From contig JBOFYY010000144.1 of the NCBI GenBank assembly GCA_051654905.1, positions 86,846 through 150,845 of the forward strand: a DNA stretch of 64,000 nt, given 5' to 3'. Origin of the DNA: JBOFIQ01 sp051654905 (GTDB lineage Bacteria > Actinomycetota > Actinomycetes > Propionibacteriales > Propionibacteriaceae). A program made the position numbers and the translations under genes. Numbering within the stretch: the first letter of the stretch is position 1; each line of letters opens with the position of its first letter. Shown here piece by piece: positions 49,929 through 58,726 of the stretch. Under the pieces are notes generated by a model that saw only the letters and a program-made list of their open reading frames with translations, did no database searches and was not told the DNA's origin.

Positions 49929-51451
49929 TCCCTGCTCGTGCTTGGAGTGTGGCGTTACAAGGTCTTTCTGGTCGAATGATCGAAGTTGAGGCAGCTATCG
50001 TGCCAGGTTTGCCTCGTACTGCCATTATTGGGTTACCAGATACCTCAATTTCAGAAGCAAAAGAACGTTGTAAAGCTGCAGTAGCAGCCGCGCGTATGAG
50101 CTGGCCAGCAACAGCATTAACGATTAACTTGTCGCCAGCTACGCTTCCTAAACGTGGCTCGCACTATGATCTTGCCATCGTGGCAGCAGTATGGGCTGCT
50201 GATGGGAAAGTACCTTTCTCGGCATTAGAAAGTACAGTGCTTTTGGGTGAATTAGGGTTAGATTCACGAGTAAAACCAGTACGAGGACTATTGCCTGCTT
50301 TGATGGTAGCTCGTGATTCTGGCGTAAGCAGAGCTATTGTTCCGATGTCGCAATTAGGGCAGGCGTTGTTAGTGCCTGGAATATCATGTTGGGGAATTGA
50401 GACATTGCATGATTTGGCTACTTTTCTGCAAGGAGGAGTAGTTGCTCAGCATTGCCTTGAAAAAGATAGTTCAACTGTTGCTACGACGTCAGCTCCTGAT
50501 TTTGGTGATGTGGTAGGGCAGCCTGCTGCTAGATGGGCGCTGGAAGTGGCTGCTGCCGGGAGACATCATCTATTGCTTACGGGGGTGCCAGGGGTTGGTA
50601 AAACTATGTTGGCTGAACGACTTCCCAGCATCTTGCCGCCGCTTACTGCTGATGAAGCTCTTGAGGTAGCGGCAATAAGTTCGTTGGGCATAGATGGTGA
50701 TATAGCGTTAGCCAGAACTGTTCCTTTTGAAGCACCACATCATTCAAGTCCACCTGCAGCAATCTTAGGAGGAGGCTCACGATTGGCTGCTCCTGGAGCA
50801 GTGAGCCGGGCGCATCGAGGCGTGCTTTTCCTAGATGAAGCGCCAGAGTTTAATCCTCGAGTTTTAGAAGGATTACGAACTCCGTTGGAAAAGGGTGTTA
50901 TCAAATTGGGGCGTTCTGGAGGAGACGCGGAATATCCGGCAGCTTTCCAGCTGGTATTAGCTGCTAATCCTTGTCCATGCGGCAGGGCTGGAATACGCGG
51001 TCAGGAGTGCCAATGTTCACCACTTGCGGTACGCAGGTATCAATCTCGGTTATCTGGACCTATTCGAGATCGTCTTGATATCCAGCAGGAATTATTACCG
51101 TTACGGCAATCGTTAGTGGGGACAGGAAGTCAAGATATGGAGTCAAGCGATACGGTGCGACAGCGAGTAGAAGAAGCGCGACACCGTCAGGGGCATAGAT
51201 TAGCTAGTACTCCGTGGCTTGTTAATGCTCAGGTTCCAGGGCAATTTATGCGAAAAGAGTTACCGCTACCGCACAAAGTTGAGTTTCTTGATGATCAAGT
51301 TATGAGAGGGAGAATAAGCGCTCGTGGAATGGATCGAATTTTAAGAATTGCATGGAGCGTTGCTGATCTGTCGGGCAATAGTCGTCCAACAGCTGATGAT
51401 CTTGATGCGGCATTGTGCTTGCGTGGTCTCCGAATGGGTGCGGCAGCATGA
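49925..51451 (+). CDS. comM: YifB/ComM family Mg-chelatase-like ATPase
   Basis: Hexameric AAA+ helicase relative; ComM promotes branch migration during natural transformation in Gram-negatives. 508 residues: N-terminal Lon-like domain (TAIIGLPDTSISEAKERCKAA near 36), then GVPGVGKTMLAERLPSILPPL (Walker A near 220), LFLDEAPEF (Walker B near 300) and the NPCPCGRAG zinc-like loop near 346. GTG start in an overlap with yraN. Followed directly by dprA. Confidence 0.94.
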   Translation: MIPARAWSVALQGLSGRMIEVEAAIVPGLPRTAIIGLPDTSISEAKERCKAAVAAARMSWPATALTINLSPATLPKRGSHYDLAIVAAVWAADGKVPFSALESTVLLGELGLDSRVKPVRGLLPALMVARDSGVSRAIVPMSQLGQALLVPGISCWGIETLHDLATFLQGGVVAQHCLEKDSSTVATTSAPDFGDVVGQPAARWALEVAAAGRHHLLLTGVPGVGKTMLAERLPSILPPLTADEALEVAAISSLGIDGDIALARTVPFEAPHHSSPPAAILGGGSRLAAPGAVSRAHRGVLFLDEAPEFNPRVLEGLRTPLEKGVIKLGRSGGDAEYPAAFQLVLAANPCPCGRAGIRGQECQCSPLAVRRYQSRLSGPIRDRLDIQQELLPLRQSLVGTGSQDMESSDTVRQRVEEARHRQGHRLASTPWLVNAQVPGQFMRKELPLPHKVEFLDDQVMRGRISARGMDRILRIAWSVADLSGNSRPTADDLDAALCLRGLRMGAAA

Positions 51452-52593
51452 GCGAGCGCTTACTACGTATGTGTCTAGCAGCTACGGCAGAACCTGCTGG
51501 ATCTAAGGTTCGTGAGGTCGTAGCAAAATACGGAGTTGAGAAAGCATGGGAGCGAGTTTGTTCAGGATTGGAAGACCCTGCTTGGCAATCTCGAGCAGAA
51601 TCTTTAGATCTAGCAGCTTTATGTGCAGCGATGAATAAAGTCTCGGCGCGATTTGTAATTCCTAGCGATTGTGAATGGCCCAAAGAGCTTGATGATCTTG
51701 ACTTCATTGAAGATGTGCAAGGGCTGGGAGGAACGCCATTAGGGTTATGGGTACGGGGTGAGCGGTCGTTATCTGCTTCAGGAGTGGCCTTAGTGGGCGC
51801 GCGTGCTAGCACCTCATATGGAGAACATACAGTTACACAGCTTTCTGGAGATCTTGCTAACTGTGGAGTAGAGATTATTTCAGGGGGAGCTTATGGAATT
51901 GATGCTGCTGCGCATCGGGGAGCACTAGCGGTATCTGGGAAAACTGCGGCAATTTTAGCTTGTGGAATTGATGAGCTGTATCCATCAGGTCATGCAGCAT
52001 TGCTATCGCGGATGGCGCAGGAGCAGCTTGTTGTAAGCGAATATGCGCCGGGACAAAGACCTACCAGAGCAAGGTTTTTAGCTAGAAATAGATTGATAGC
52101 AGCGCTATCTCAAGGAACAGTGGTAGTGGAAGCTGCTGCTAGATCAGGAGCCCGGAATACTGCTAACTGGGCTACTAGATTAGGTCGGGTAGTAATGGCA
52201 GTGCCTGGACCAGTACATAGTTCATTATCTTATTTGCCACATCAGTTGATTCGAGATCAGGAAGCGGTACTAGTAGATGATGCTCCGAGCGTGTTAGCGA
52301 TGATTTCTCCAATAGGGCAGGGGACTCTTTTCGATTCGCAAGGAGAAAAGCGAGAGTTTGATGACTTAACGCCAGAAGAGAAGATAGTGCTGGAGTCTTT
52401 TCCTGTTAAAGGGAGTTACAGTGTTGCAGAAGTTGCAGTAAAAATAGGTTTAGCCATGCGAGAGCTTTCAGTAGCTTTACGATCTCTAGAACGAAGAGGG
52501 GTATTGGTAGAATCTGATTCTGGGCAATGGAACCTTGTCCGATGCGATACTAGTCGTCCGATAGCAGAAAATAGAAAGCGATATTTTAGATAG
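51448..52593 (+). CDS. dprA: DNA-processing protein DprA
   Basis: Loads RecA on incoming single-stranded DNA. ATG 51448 overlaps the comM stop; an in-frame ATG at 51415 would extend the overlap. The 381-residue product has a helical N-terminal domain, the Rossmann-like core (VALVGARASTSYGEHTV, EIISGGAYGIDAAAHRGAL, EAAARSGARNTANWATRLGR) and a C-terminal winged helix near 310-375. The gene is intact. No other competence gene is in the window. Confidence 0.94.
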   Translation: MSERLLRMCLAATAEPAGSKVREVVAKYGVEKAWERVCSGLEDPAWQSRAESLDLAALCAAMNKVSARFVIPSDCEWPKELDDLDFIEDVQGLGGTPLGLWVRGERSLSASGVALVGARASTSYGEHTVTQLSGDLANCGVEIISGGAYGIDAAAHRGALAVSGKTAAILACGIDELYPSGHAALLSRMAQEQLVVSEYAPGQRPTRARFLARNRLIAALSQGTVVVEAAARSGARNTANWATRLGRVVMAVPGPVHSSLSYLPHQLIRDQEAVLVDDAPSVLAMISPIGQGTLFDSQGEKREFDDLTPEEKIVLESFPVKGSYSVAEVAVKIGLAMRELSVALRSLERRGVLVESDSGQWNLVRCDTSRPIAENRKRYFR

Positions 52594-52605
52594 TGCTATT
52601 TTATT

Positions 52606-52874
52606 GTGATTCGGATTGTTCATAATTCTAGATTTGAGGTAAGCCGAGCGCAGAAACTGTTGCTTGCTGCGATGGGGTGCAAGTTCCAGTCACTGGACTA
52701 ATCGTGATTGTAGAGGCAGAGAGTTGGAAAATCAGAGAACAACCTGAAGGGGTAGTTGTTCTTTCAGATATTCAGTTACGGCGGTGGCTAACAAAGCAGC
52801 AAGGATGTTTATCTCCCGATCTAGTTGAGCGAATATATGCAGCGGCATGTGACTCGCGAATGTGGCAAACCTAA
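52606..52874 (+). pseudogene. Decayed 3' remnant of a NERD-domain nuclease gene
   Basis: Directly after dprA. The first segment (VHNSRFEVSRAQKLLLAAMG) is in the dprA frame; the second (VPVTGLIVIVEAESW, GVVVLSDIQLRRWL, LSPDLVERIYAAA, ending MWQT) is in another frame. Together they match the last 90 residues of actinobacterial NERD-domain proteins, in which a helix with Arg-Arg-Ala-like residues precedes beta strands and an RWL helix. Restoring one G to the G4 run at 52674-52677 joins them. The N-terminal nuclease part is missing, so this is a remnant. Confidence 0.7.
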
Positions 52875-52899
52875 TTTTAGGTTTAGCGATAGATTCGAT

Positions 52900-52929
52900 T
52901 TCACAACTACCCTTAAGTGGTGCTAGGCT
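52900..52929 (+). promoter_or_regulatory. Putative tRNA-Leu promoter
   Basis: TTCACA (52900-52905), 18-base spacer, TAGGCT (52924-52929), 41 bases before the tRNA. Confidence 0.5.
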
Positions 52930-52970
52930 TCTTAAGCCGTCAGAGACTGAAAAGAAACTGGCAGTCACTC

Positions 52971-53055
52971 GTCCGGGTGGCGGAATAGGTAGACGCGCTA
53001 GCTTGAGGTGCTAGTGCCCGTCAAGGGCATGGAGGTTCAAGTCCTCTCTCGGACA
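52971..53055 (+). tRNA. tRNA-Leu, anticodon GAG
   Basis: 85-nt class II tRNA. Acceptor GTCCGGG/CTCGGAC with A discriminator, D arm GCG..CGC, anticodon stem CTAGC/GCTAG with loop TTGAGGT (anticodon GAG at 53005-53007), long variable arm GCCC/GGGC and a TTCAAGT T-loop. The 3' CCA is not encoded. Reads CUC and CUU codons. Confidence 0.97.
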
Positions 53056-53061
53056 CAAATG

Positions 53062-53098
53062 AAAATCCCTAGAATCTATTGAGATTCTAGGGATTTTT
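53062..53098. terminator. Bidirectional terminator between tRNA-Leu and aldo/keto reductase
   Basis: Perfect 16-bp stem (53062-53077 with 53082-53097), 4-base loop ATTG, T run on the + strand and A run on the left arm that gives a T run on the - strand. Confidence 0.95.
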
Positions 53099-53115
53099 GT
53101 TGCTATATCAGAGTG

Positions 53116-54075
53116 TTATCTCCCTAGGTGAGGCCCTCCGGAGACATCATCAAGAGCTTCAGTAATCTCGACAGGGAGTTGCATATTTTCGCTGGCTAGG
53201 AGCGGCTCTAGTTGTGCTAATGTTCGAGCCCCGATCAGCGGCGCAGTGACTCCGGGAGCGTCGCGCACCCAACACAATGCGATCTGTGCTGGACTCATAT
53301 CAAGCCCTTCGCCAGCTCGCGCTACCGCCTCAACAACGCTACGAGAGCGTTGTTCTAGATAGGGTTCAACAAACCATCCGAAATGGTCGGTAGCTGCGCG
53401 TGAATCGCGGGGGATACCGTGACGATATTTTCCGGTGAGAACTCCTCGCCCTAACGGAGACCACGGAAAAAATCCAATGCCATAATGGCGGACTGCTGGT
53501 AATACTTCTACTTCGGCACGACGAGCCAGTAAAGAGTATTCAACTTGAGTGCTAATTATCGGAGTGCGACCTGCTACAGATTTTTGCCAAGTTACTGCTT
53601 GGGCGGTTTGCCAGCCCACGAAGTTTGCTACGCCGGCGTAACGAACCATGCCAGAGTTTACGGCGTAATCCATTGCTGCTAAAGATTCTTCAAGAGGGGC
53701 TTCTCCCCACGCATGGAGCTGCCAGATGTCAAGATAGTCAGTTCCTAGCCGAGTCAGTGAGTTCTCTAAATCTGCTAGCAGAGCACCGCGAGAGGTATCG
53801 ATCCATGATTTTCCTGCAGCGATCCCAAAGCCAGCTTTTGTCATGATGACAAGGTCGCTGCGGCGAGCACCCCGTCGAAGGAAACGACCAATCATCTTTT
53901 CGGCAGCGCCAGCTCCGTAAGCAGGTGCGGTATCGACTAAAGTTCCGCCAGATTCAGTGAATGACCGCAGTAAAGAGCAGGCAGTATCGGCGTCAGTATC
54001 GCGTCCCCATGACATAGTTCCTAACCCAAGTCGTGAAACGCGAATACCACTATTGCCGACATGACGTAGCTGCAT
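53116..54075 (-). CDS. Aldo/keto reductase
   Basis: A 319-residue NADPH-dependent reductase with a TIM-barrel fold. RLGLGTMSWG at the start, VDTAPAYGAGAAEKMIG (catalytic Asp and Tyr near 48-53), TKAGFG (Lys near 80) and LQLHAWGEAP-type His (near 120) give the complete catalytic set. ATG 54075 has AAGGGA upstream; a longer in-frame start at 54141 would overlap uppP. Substrate unknown. It lies 25 bases after uppP on the same strand and probably shares its transcript. Confidence 0.9.
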   Translation of the reverse strand: MQLRHVGNSGIRVSRLGLGTMSWGRDTDADTACSLLRSFTESGGTLVDTAPAYGAGAAEKMIGRFLRRGARRSDLVIMTKAGFGIAAGKSWIDTSRGALLADLENSLTRLGTDYLDIWQLHAWGEAPLEESLAAMDYAVNSGMVRYAGVANFVGWQTAQAVTWQKSVAGRTPIISTQVEYSLLARRAEVEVLPAVRHYGIGFFPWSPLGRGVLTGKYRHGIPRDSRAATDHFGWFVEPYLEQRSRSVVEAVARAGEGLDMSPAQIALCWVRDAPGVTAPLIGARTLAQLEPLLASENMQLPVEITEALDDVSGGPHLGR

Positions 54076-54100
54076 GATTGAGATCCCTTGGCGTGGAGAT

Positions 54101-54937
54101 TTAGGCTGCTGGAATGATATGTCCGACCAGAAGTCCGACAATAGCTAACGCAAGAATAACTCGATATATCACAAATGAAGTGAAGTTATTCTTACTGACG
54201 AAACGTAGTAGCCAAGCAATGGAAGCGTAGGCAATAGCAAAAGAAACTGCGGTTCCGATGAGAGTAGGACCCCATCCGACGCCGGCAGAGATATTGCTGG
54301 CTTCTTTAGCTCCTTGATAACAGCCGGCAGCCACTAATGCTGGGATACCTAAGAAAAAGGAGAGGCGAGTGGCGCTTACGCGGTCAATTCCGCGGAAAAG
54401 TCCAGCCGAGATAGTAGCTCCAGAACGTGAAACGCCAGGAATCAGTGAGACGCATTGCACAATGCCGATGATGAGTCCGTCGCGCCAAGTTAGATCAGCT
54501 TCATTGCGGACTAACCCGCGTCGTCTATCAGCCATAAACATTACGATGCTCCACAGCGCTAAGGCGGCAGCAACAACCCACAATGTTCGTAGTGGTCCTT
54601 CAATAACATGATGCAGAGCAAGAGCTGTGAAACATACTGGTAGAGAGCCAATTATCACTGTCCAAGCTAAGCGATAATCGCTACAGTTACGCTGATCTGG
54701 ATGCGCTAATCCGCTAAACCATGCTTTGGCTAGTCGAATAATATCTGCTCTAAAGTAGATGATGGCAGCTAGCATGGCGCCTACTTGGATCACTGCGGTG
54801 AAGGCTGTGATATCTGGTGCTTCGATGTCGTATCCCAGAAGTCGCTCTACTACGGTGAGATGTCCGGTTGAGGAAATGGGAAGGAATTCGGAAATCCCTT
54901 CGACTACGCCAAGGATGATCGCATGGATCCAGTTCAC
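54101..54937 (-). CDS. uppP: Undecaprenyl-diphosphatase UppP (BacA)
   Basis: Integral membrane phosphatase that recycles the undecaprenyl carrier for cell-wall synthesis and confers bacitracin tolerance. 278 residues, about eight helices. VEGISEFLPISSTGHL (near 11-26) and SLIPGVSRSGATISAGLFRGI (near 163) are the two active-site motifs. GTG start with AAGGAG 6 bases upstream. It diverges from mshC, as these genes are neighbours in several actinobacteria. Confidence 0.96.
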   Translation of the reverse strand: MNWIHAIILGVVEGISEFLPISSTGHLTVVERLLGYDIEAPDITAFTAVIQVGAMLAAIIYFRADIIRLAKAWFSGLAHPDQRNCSDYRLAWTVIIGSLPVCFTALALHHVIEGPLRTLWVVAAALALWSIVMFMADRRRGLVRNEADLTWRDGLIIGIVQCVSLIPGVSRSGATISAGLFRGIDRVSATRLSFFLGIPALVAAGCYQGAKEASNISAGVGWGPTLIGTAVSFAIAYASIAWLLRFVSKNNFTSFVIYRVILALAIVGLLVGHIIPAA

Positions 54938-55028
54938 TGCTGCTCCTTTTGAAACAAATCGTATTCAGATTCACTGTAGTAGGTATTGCAAGATATGCGG
55001 TAAAAACTTATTTCTGAGAAATCATCGC

Positions 55029-55034
55029 TAGGCT
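55029..55034 (+). promoter_or_regulatory. -10 hexamer TAGGCT, leaderless start for mshC
   Basis: Ends 6 bases before ATG 55041; no ribosome-binding site. Confidence 0.45.
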
Positions 55035-55040
55035 AGGTAT

Positions 55041-56279
55041 ATGCATGCATGGTCTTCTCCCGTAGTTCCTACTGTTGCTTCCAACTCAGATACTGAAGGT
55101 AGTGCGGAGCTATGGCTGTGTGATAGTGCTGGAAATAAGAAAAAAGCTGGACCAGATAGCGGCACAGCGCGACTTTATGTCTGTGGTATCACGCCGTACG
55201 ATGCCACCCATATGGGACATGCTTTCACTTATGTCACTTTTGATTTGCTACAACGGGTCTGGCGTGATTGCGGGCTAGCTGTTCGTTATGTGCAGAATGT
55301 GACAGATGTTGATGATCCATTATTGGAGCGAGCAAATGCTACTGGGCAAAAATGGGATCAACTGGCACTGTCTCAAATAGATCTTTTCCGAGAAGACATG
55401 GAAGCATTGCGAGTTCTTGCTCCAGATCATTACGGTGGCGTTGTAGAGAGCTTGCCTGAGGTTATTGATCTTATTGAGCAGTTGCAAGCTAGTGATTGGG
55501 TTTATAAAGTAGCCGATTCGCAATATCCAGACCTGTATTTTAGGACGACGCGTGCGCCGGGTTTTGCTGAAGTTTCAGAGCTTGGCTATGAAGAGATGCT
55601 TTCGATTTTTGCAGAGCGTGGGGGAGATCCTGATCGAGTAGGTAAGGATCATCCGTTGGATTGTTTGGTCTGGCGAATGGCTCGGGAAGCGGAACCTTCT
55701 TGGGAATCGCCATTTGGGCAGGGGCGCCCAGGCTGGCATGTGGAATGTACCGCTATTGCGTTAGCTCATCTAGGCGAGGCCTTTGATGTGCAAGGTGGTG
55801 GATCTGATTTAGTTTTCCCGCATCATGAAATGTGCGCGGCAGAAGCTAGCGCATTGACAGGTGTTCCTTTTGCTAAAACTTACGTTCATGCGTCGATGGT
55901 GGGATTAGACGGCGAAAAGATGAGTAAGTCTCGCGGGAATCTAGTTTTTGTCTCTAAACTACGAGCTGCTGGCGTAGATCCCATGGTTATTCGATTGGTG
56001 CTTTTGGCTCATCATTACCGTAGTGATTGGTTCTGGTCAGATGCTGAACTTACGGTAGCTGCAGATCGGTTATCGCTGTGGCGGCAAGCTGTCTTGCGAA
56101 CAGCTGGGCCGGATGCGTCGATACTCATCGACGAACTAAGAGCGGCTATGCGTGATGATCTTGACGCGCCGCGTGCTTTAGCTGTCATGGATAAGTGGGC
56201 AAGTTCTGATGGAACCGATACGTCAGCTCCTAGCATGGCAAAAGATATTGTGGATGCGCTCTTAGGAATTGCGTTATAA
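55041..56279 (+). CDS. mshC: Cysteine:glucosaminyl-inositol ligase MshC
   Basis: ATP-dependent ligase joining cysteine to GlcN-Ins in mycothiol synthesis. The 412-residue length and ITPYDATHMGHAFTYV (HIGH motif, near 51) distinguish it from the longer cysteinyl-tRNA synthetase. GEKMSKSRGN (near 293) is the KMSKS loop; Cys in LYVCG, Cys in HVECTAI and His in FPHHEMC are the zinc ligands. It begins MHAWSSP, typical of MshC. This places the organism among mycothiol-making actinobacteria. Confidence 0.95.
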   Translation: MHAWSSPVVPTVASNSDTEGSAELWLCDSAGNKKKAGPDSGTARLYVCGITPYDATHMGHAFTYVTFDLLQRVWRDCGLAVRYVQNVTDVDDPLLERANATGQKWDQLALSQIDLFREDMEALRVLAPDHYGGVVESLPEVIDLIEQLQASDWVYKVADSQYPDLYFRTTRAPGFAEVSELGYEEMLSIFAERGGDPDRVGKDHPLDCLVWRMAREAEPSWESPFGQGRPGWHVECTAIALAHLGEAFDVQGGGSDLVFPHHEMCAAEASALTGVPFAKTYVHASMVGLDGEKMSKSRGNLVFVSKLRAAGVDPMVIRLVLLAHHYRSDWFWSDAELTVAADRLSLWRQAVLRTAGPDASILIDELRAAMRDDLDAPRALAVMDKWASSDGTDTSAPSMAKDIVDALLGIAL

Positions 56280-56320
56280 GCAGTGTTCTGCTGTGATTAG
56301 CGTTCTTGGGGCTAATGGCT

Positions 56321-56485
56321 TACAATAAAAAAGATTGATCTGCCCCTCGGGATAGATCCGCATGAAGTGGAGGCCTGATCTCCCACCTAGGTAGCGATAG
56401 TTGCCGGGTCCAATGAGCTGGTACGACGTTGTCGTGCGCTTAGCTACATTATTTTCAGGCCTTCGCATTAAGCGGAGGCCTTTTT
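56321..56485 (+). promoter_or_regulatory. infC operon promoter, leader and attenuator-like terminator
   Basis: -10-like TACAAT (56321-56326) would begin a leader of about 190 nt. A terminator hairpin AGGCCT-T-CGC / GCG-G-AGGCCT (56457-56466, 56472-56481) with T5 lies 42 bases before infC. A third AGGCCT at 56371-56376, self-complementary, could pair with the terminator's left arm as an antiterminator. In Bacillus the equivalent operon is attenuated by L20; the same logic is plausible here but the fold is not verified. Confidence 0.6.
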
Positions 56486-56526
56486 CGTGGAGTTTTTCAC
56501 CATCATCAAATTAGCTGGGAGGAAGC

Positions 56527-57222
56527 ATCAGCACCGAGCCGCGCATTAATGAGCGCATCCGAGTTCCCGAGGTTCGCCTCGTCGGTCCCGCCGGCGAGCA
56601 GGTGGGCATTGTCCGGATTGAGGACGCGCTGCGCCTTGCCCGTGAGGCTGAGCTGGATCTTGTGGAGGTAGCCCCTACGGCACGTCCGCCAGTTTGCAAG
56701 CTCATGGATTATGGCAAGTTCAAGTATGAGGCTGCACAGAAGGCTCGCGATGCGCGCCGTAATCAGTCAAATACTGTCATCAAAGAAATGAAACTTCGTC
56801 CAAAGATCGACGCCCATGACTATGACACCAAAAAGGGTCACGTTGTGCGCTTCCTCAAGGGTGGAGACAAAGTCAAGATCACGATCATGCTTAAGGGTCG
56901 TGAACAGGGTCGTCCGGAGTTAGGCTTTACCTTGCTTCGCCGCCTGGCAGAAGATGTTTCTGACCTTGCTGTCATTGAGTCGGCTCCTAAACAGGATGGC
57001 CGCAATATGTTGATGGTGCTTGCGCCTACCCGCAAGAAAACTGAGGCTAAGGCCGATGTCGATGCTGAGCGTGACCGTAAGGCCGCTGAGCGTGAAGCAT
57101 CTGCTGAAGCTGAGCGTACCGAGGCTGCAGAACGTCGTGCTGCTCACGCTGCTACGACCATAGCCAAAACAAAGAAGAAGAAGGGTCCAGCTGACAACAT
57201 GGACCCCGATATCGACCTGTAG
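56527..57222 (+). CDS. infC: Translation initiation factor IF-3, probable ATC start
   Basis: Keeps 30S subunits free and checks the start codon. The conserved N-terminus (STEPRINERIRVPEVRLVG) is open upstream of the first usable GTG at 56602, and the only plausible start for it is ATC 56527 behind GGGAGGA; a TAG lies in frame at 56512. E. coli infC uses ATT, so a rare start fits known IF-3 autoregulation. The 231-residue product has the N domain, the C domain (IKEMKLRPKIDAHDYDTKKGHV) and an extra charged, Ala/Glu/Lys-rich tail (about 180-231). It heads infC-rpmI-rplT. Confidence 0.92.
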   Translation: MSTEPRINERIRVPEVRLVGPAGEQVGIVRIEDALRLAREAELDLVEVAPTARPPVCKLMDYGKFKYEAAQKARDARRNQSNTVIKEMKLRPKIDAHDYDTKKGHVVRFLKGGDKVKITIMLKGREQGRPELGFTLLRRLAEDVSDLAVIESAPKQDGRNMLMVLAPTRKKTEAKADVDAERDRKAAEREASAEAERTEAAERRAAHAATTIAKTKKKKGPADNMDPDIDL

Positions 57223-57270
57223 GAAACCGTCTCTCTTTCTTTGAGGGGCAATGACAAGGAGTTGGCACTA

Positions 57271-57465
57271 ATGCCTAAGATGAAGACGCACTCTGGCGCC
57301 AAGAAGCGTTTCAAGATTACGGGCTCGGGTAAGGTCGTGCACCGCAAGGCTGGCAAAGGCCACCTTAACGAGCACAAGTCCTCTACTCGGATTCGCCGTA
57401 TCACTGGCACCCAGGAGCTTGCTCCTGGCGATGCAAAAACAGCCAAGAAGCTGCTGGGCAAGTAA
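57271..57465 (+). CDS. rpmI: 50S ribosomal protein L35
   Basis: A 64-residue basic protein starting MPKMKTHSGAKKRFKITGSGK. ATG 57271 follows AAGGAG by about 10 bases; ten in-frame upstream codons are not L35. Middle gene of infC-rpmI-rplT. Confidence 0.96.
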   Translation: MPKMKTHSGAKKRFKITGSGKVVHRKAGKGHLNEHKSSTRIRRITGTQELAPGDAKTAKKLLGK

Positions 57466-57528
57466 GGCCCCCTCCACCCTACGACCACCGCGTCAGCTTG
57501 ATCTGGCGCACACAAAAGGAGTACCGAC

Positions 57529-57900
57529 ATGGCACGCGTGAAGCGTTCCGTCAACGCACATAAGAAGCGTCGCGAGGTTCTGGAGATTGCCTCGGGTTAC
57601 CGTGGCCAGCGCTCGCGTTTGTACCGCAAGGCCAAAGAACAGGTGCAGCATTCACTTCGCTACGCCTACCGCGATCGTCGCGCCAAGAAGGGCGATTTCC
57701 GTTCACTGTGGATTCAGCGTATCAACGCTGCTTGCCGCGCTGAGGGAATGACCTACAACCGTTTCATCAACGGTCTTAAGAATGCTGGTGTTGAGGTCGA
57801 TCGTAAGATCATGGCCGAGCTTGCTGTTAACGATCCAAAGGCTTTCTCGGCACTTGTTGAGATTGCTAAAGCTAACCAGACAGCCACTCCGGCTGCCTGA
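57529..57900 (+). CDS. rplT: 50S ribosomal protein L20
   Basis: A 123-residue assembly-initiator protein of the 50S subunit and, in some bacteria, repressor of its own operon. It begins MARVKRSVNAHKKRREVLEIASGYRGQRSRLYR and has the RRAKKGDFRSLWIQRINAACR block. ATG follows AAAGGAG. The trmH-like gene starts 15 bases later. Confidence 0.97.
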   Translation: MARVKRSVNAHKKRREVLEIASGYRGQRSRLYRKAKEQVQHSLRYAYRDRRAKKGDFRSLWIQRINAACRAEGMTYNRFINGLKNAGVEVDRKIMAELAVNDPKAFSALVEIAKANQTATPAA

Positions 57901-57915
57901 GGCTTTCGTTACCCA

Positions 57916-58710
57916 ATGATGTTTGAGCCGACTGGTCTGTCTCGTCTTTCTACGGGGCAGCTCCGGTCGGCTCGACGTCTAAAACAGCGAAAATTTCGCC
58001 TCGAGGATCAGCAGTTTTTAGCTGAGGGGCGGCAAGCAGTACGTGAGGCTTTAGCTAGTGCTGCTTGTGCATTAATTGTGTCTGAGCATCTTCTCGAAGA
58101 TCATAAAGATCTTATCGACGAAGCTTTGCGACAAGGCATTAGAGTTTTTATAGCTTTCCCCGAGGACGTCGATAGCCTCTGCGATACCGTGACGCCACAA
58201 GGAATTGTCGCAGTATGTGATGCGGTGGATGTTCCGTTAGCTGATGCAATAACGGGAGCTAAACTCGTCGTTATCTGCGCTCAAGTGCGCGACCCTGGCA
58301 ATGCTGGAACTGTAATTAGATGCGCGGATGCTTTTGGGGCAGATGCGGTAATTATCACCTCAGATTCGGTCGATATCACAAATCCTAAATGCGTACGAGC
58401 TACGGTGGGATCGCTTTTTCATATTCCTATTGTGGTAGGAGCAGATCTTGCTGAAGCTGTCAGTATTTGTAAGAGCATGGGTATGCAGGTATTAGCAGCA
58501 GATGGTGGGGGAGAAACTTTGACTGAAGTTGATCTTTCTGTCCCAACTGCTTGGGTAATGGGTAATGAGGCATGGGGATTACCAGCAGAGCATAAAGCTC
58601 TTGCTGACCATATCGTTGGTGTTCCGATGTGGGGGCAAGCCGAGTCTTTGAATTTATCGACGGCTGCAGCGGTCTGTTTATACGCTACGGGGTCAGCCCA
58701 GCGTAGCTGA
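57916..58710 (+). CDS. SpoU/TrmH-family RNA 2'-O-methyltransferase
   Basis: A 264-residue SPOUT methyltransferase with an N-terminal L30e-like substrate-binding domain (about 20-95; FLAEGRQAVREAL) and the knotted C-terminal domain: VRDPGNAGTVIRCADAFGADAV (motif 1, near 127), VMGNEAWGLP (motif 2, near 214) and ESLNLSTAAAVCLY (motif 3, near 240). Likely methylates 23S rRNA; the exact site cannot be told. The rplT-trmH-pheST order is conserved in actinobacteria. Confidence 0.92.
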   Translation: MMFEPTGLSRLSTGQLRSARRLKQRKFRLEDQQFLAEGRQAVREALASAACALIVSEHLLEDHKDLIDEALRQGIRVFIAFPEDVDSLCDTVTPQGIVAVCDAVDVPLADAITGAKLVVICAQVRDPGNAGTVIRCADAFGADAVIITSDSVDITNPKCVRATVGSLFHIPIVVGADLAEAVSICKSMGMQVLAADGGGETLTEVDLSVPTAWVMGNEAWGLPAEHKALADHIVGVPMWGQAESLNLSTAAAVCLYATGSAQRS

Positions 58711-58726
58711 GGCGTGAAACATTACT

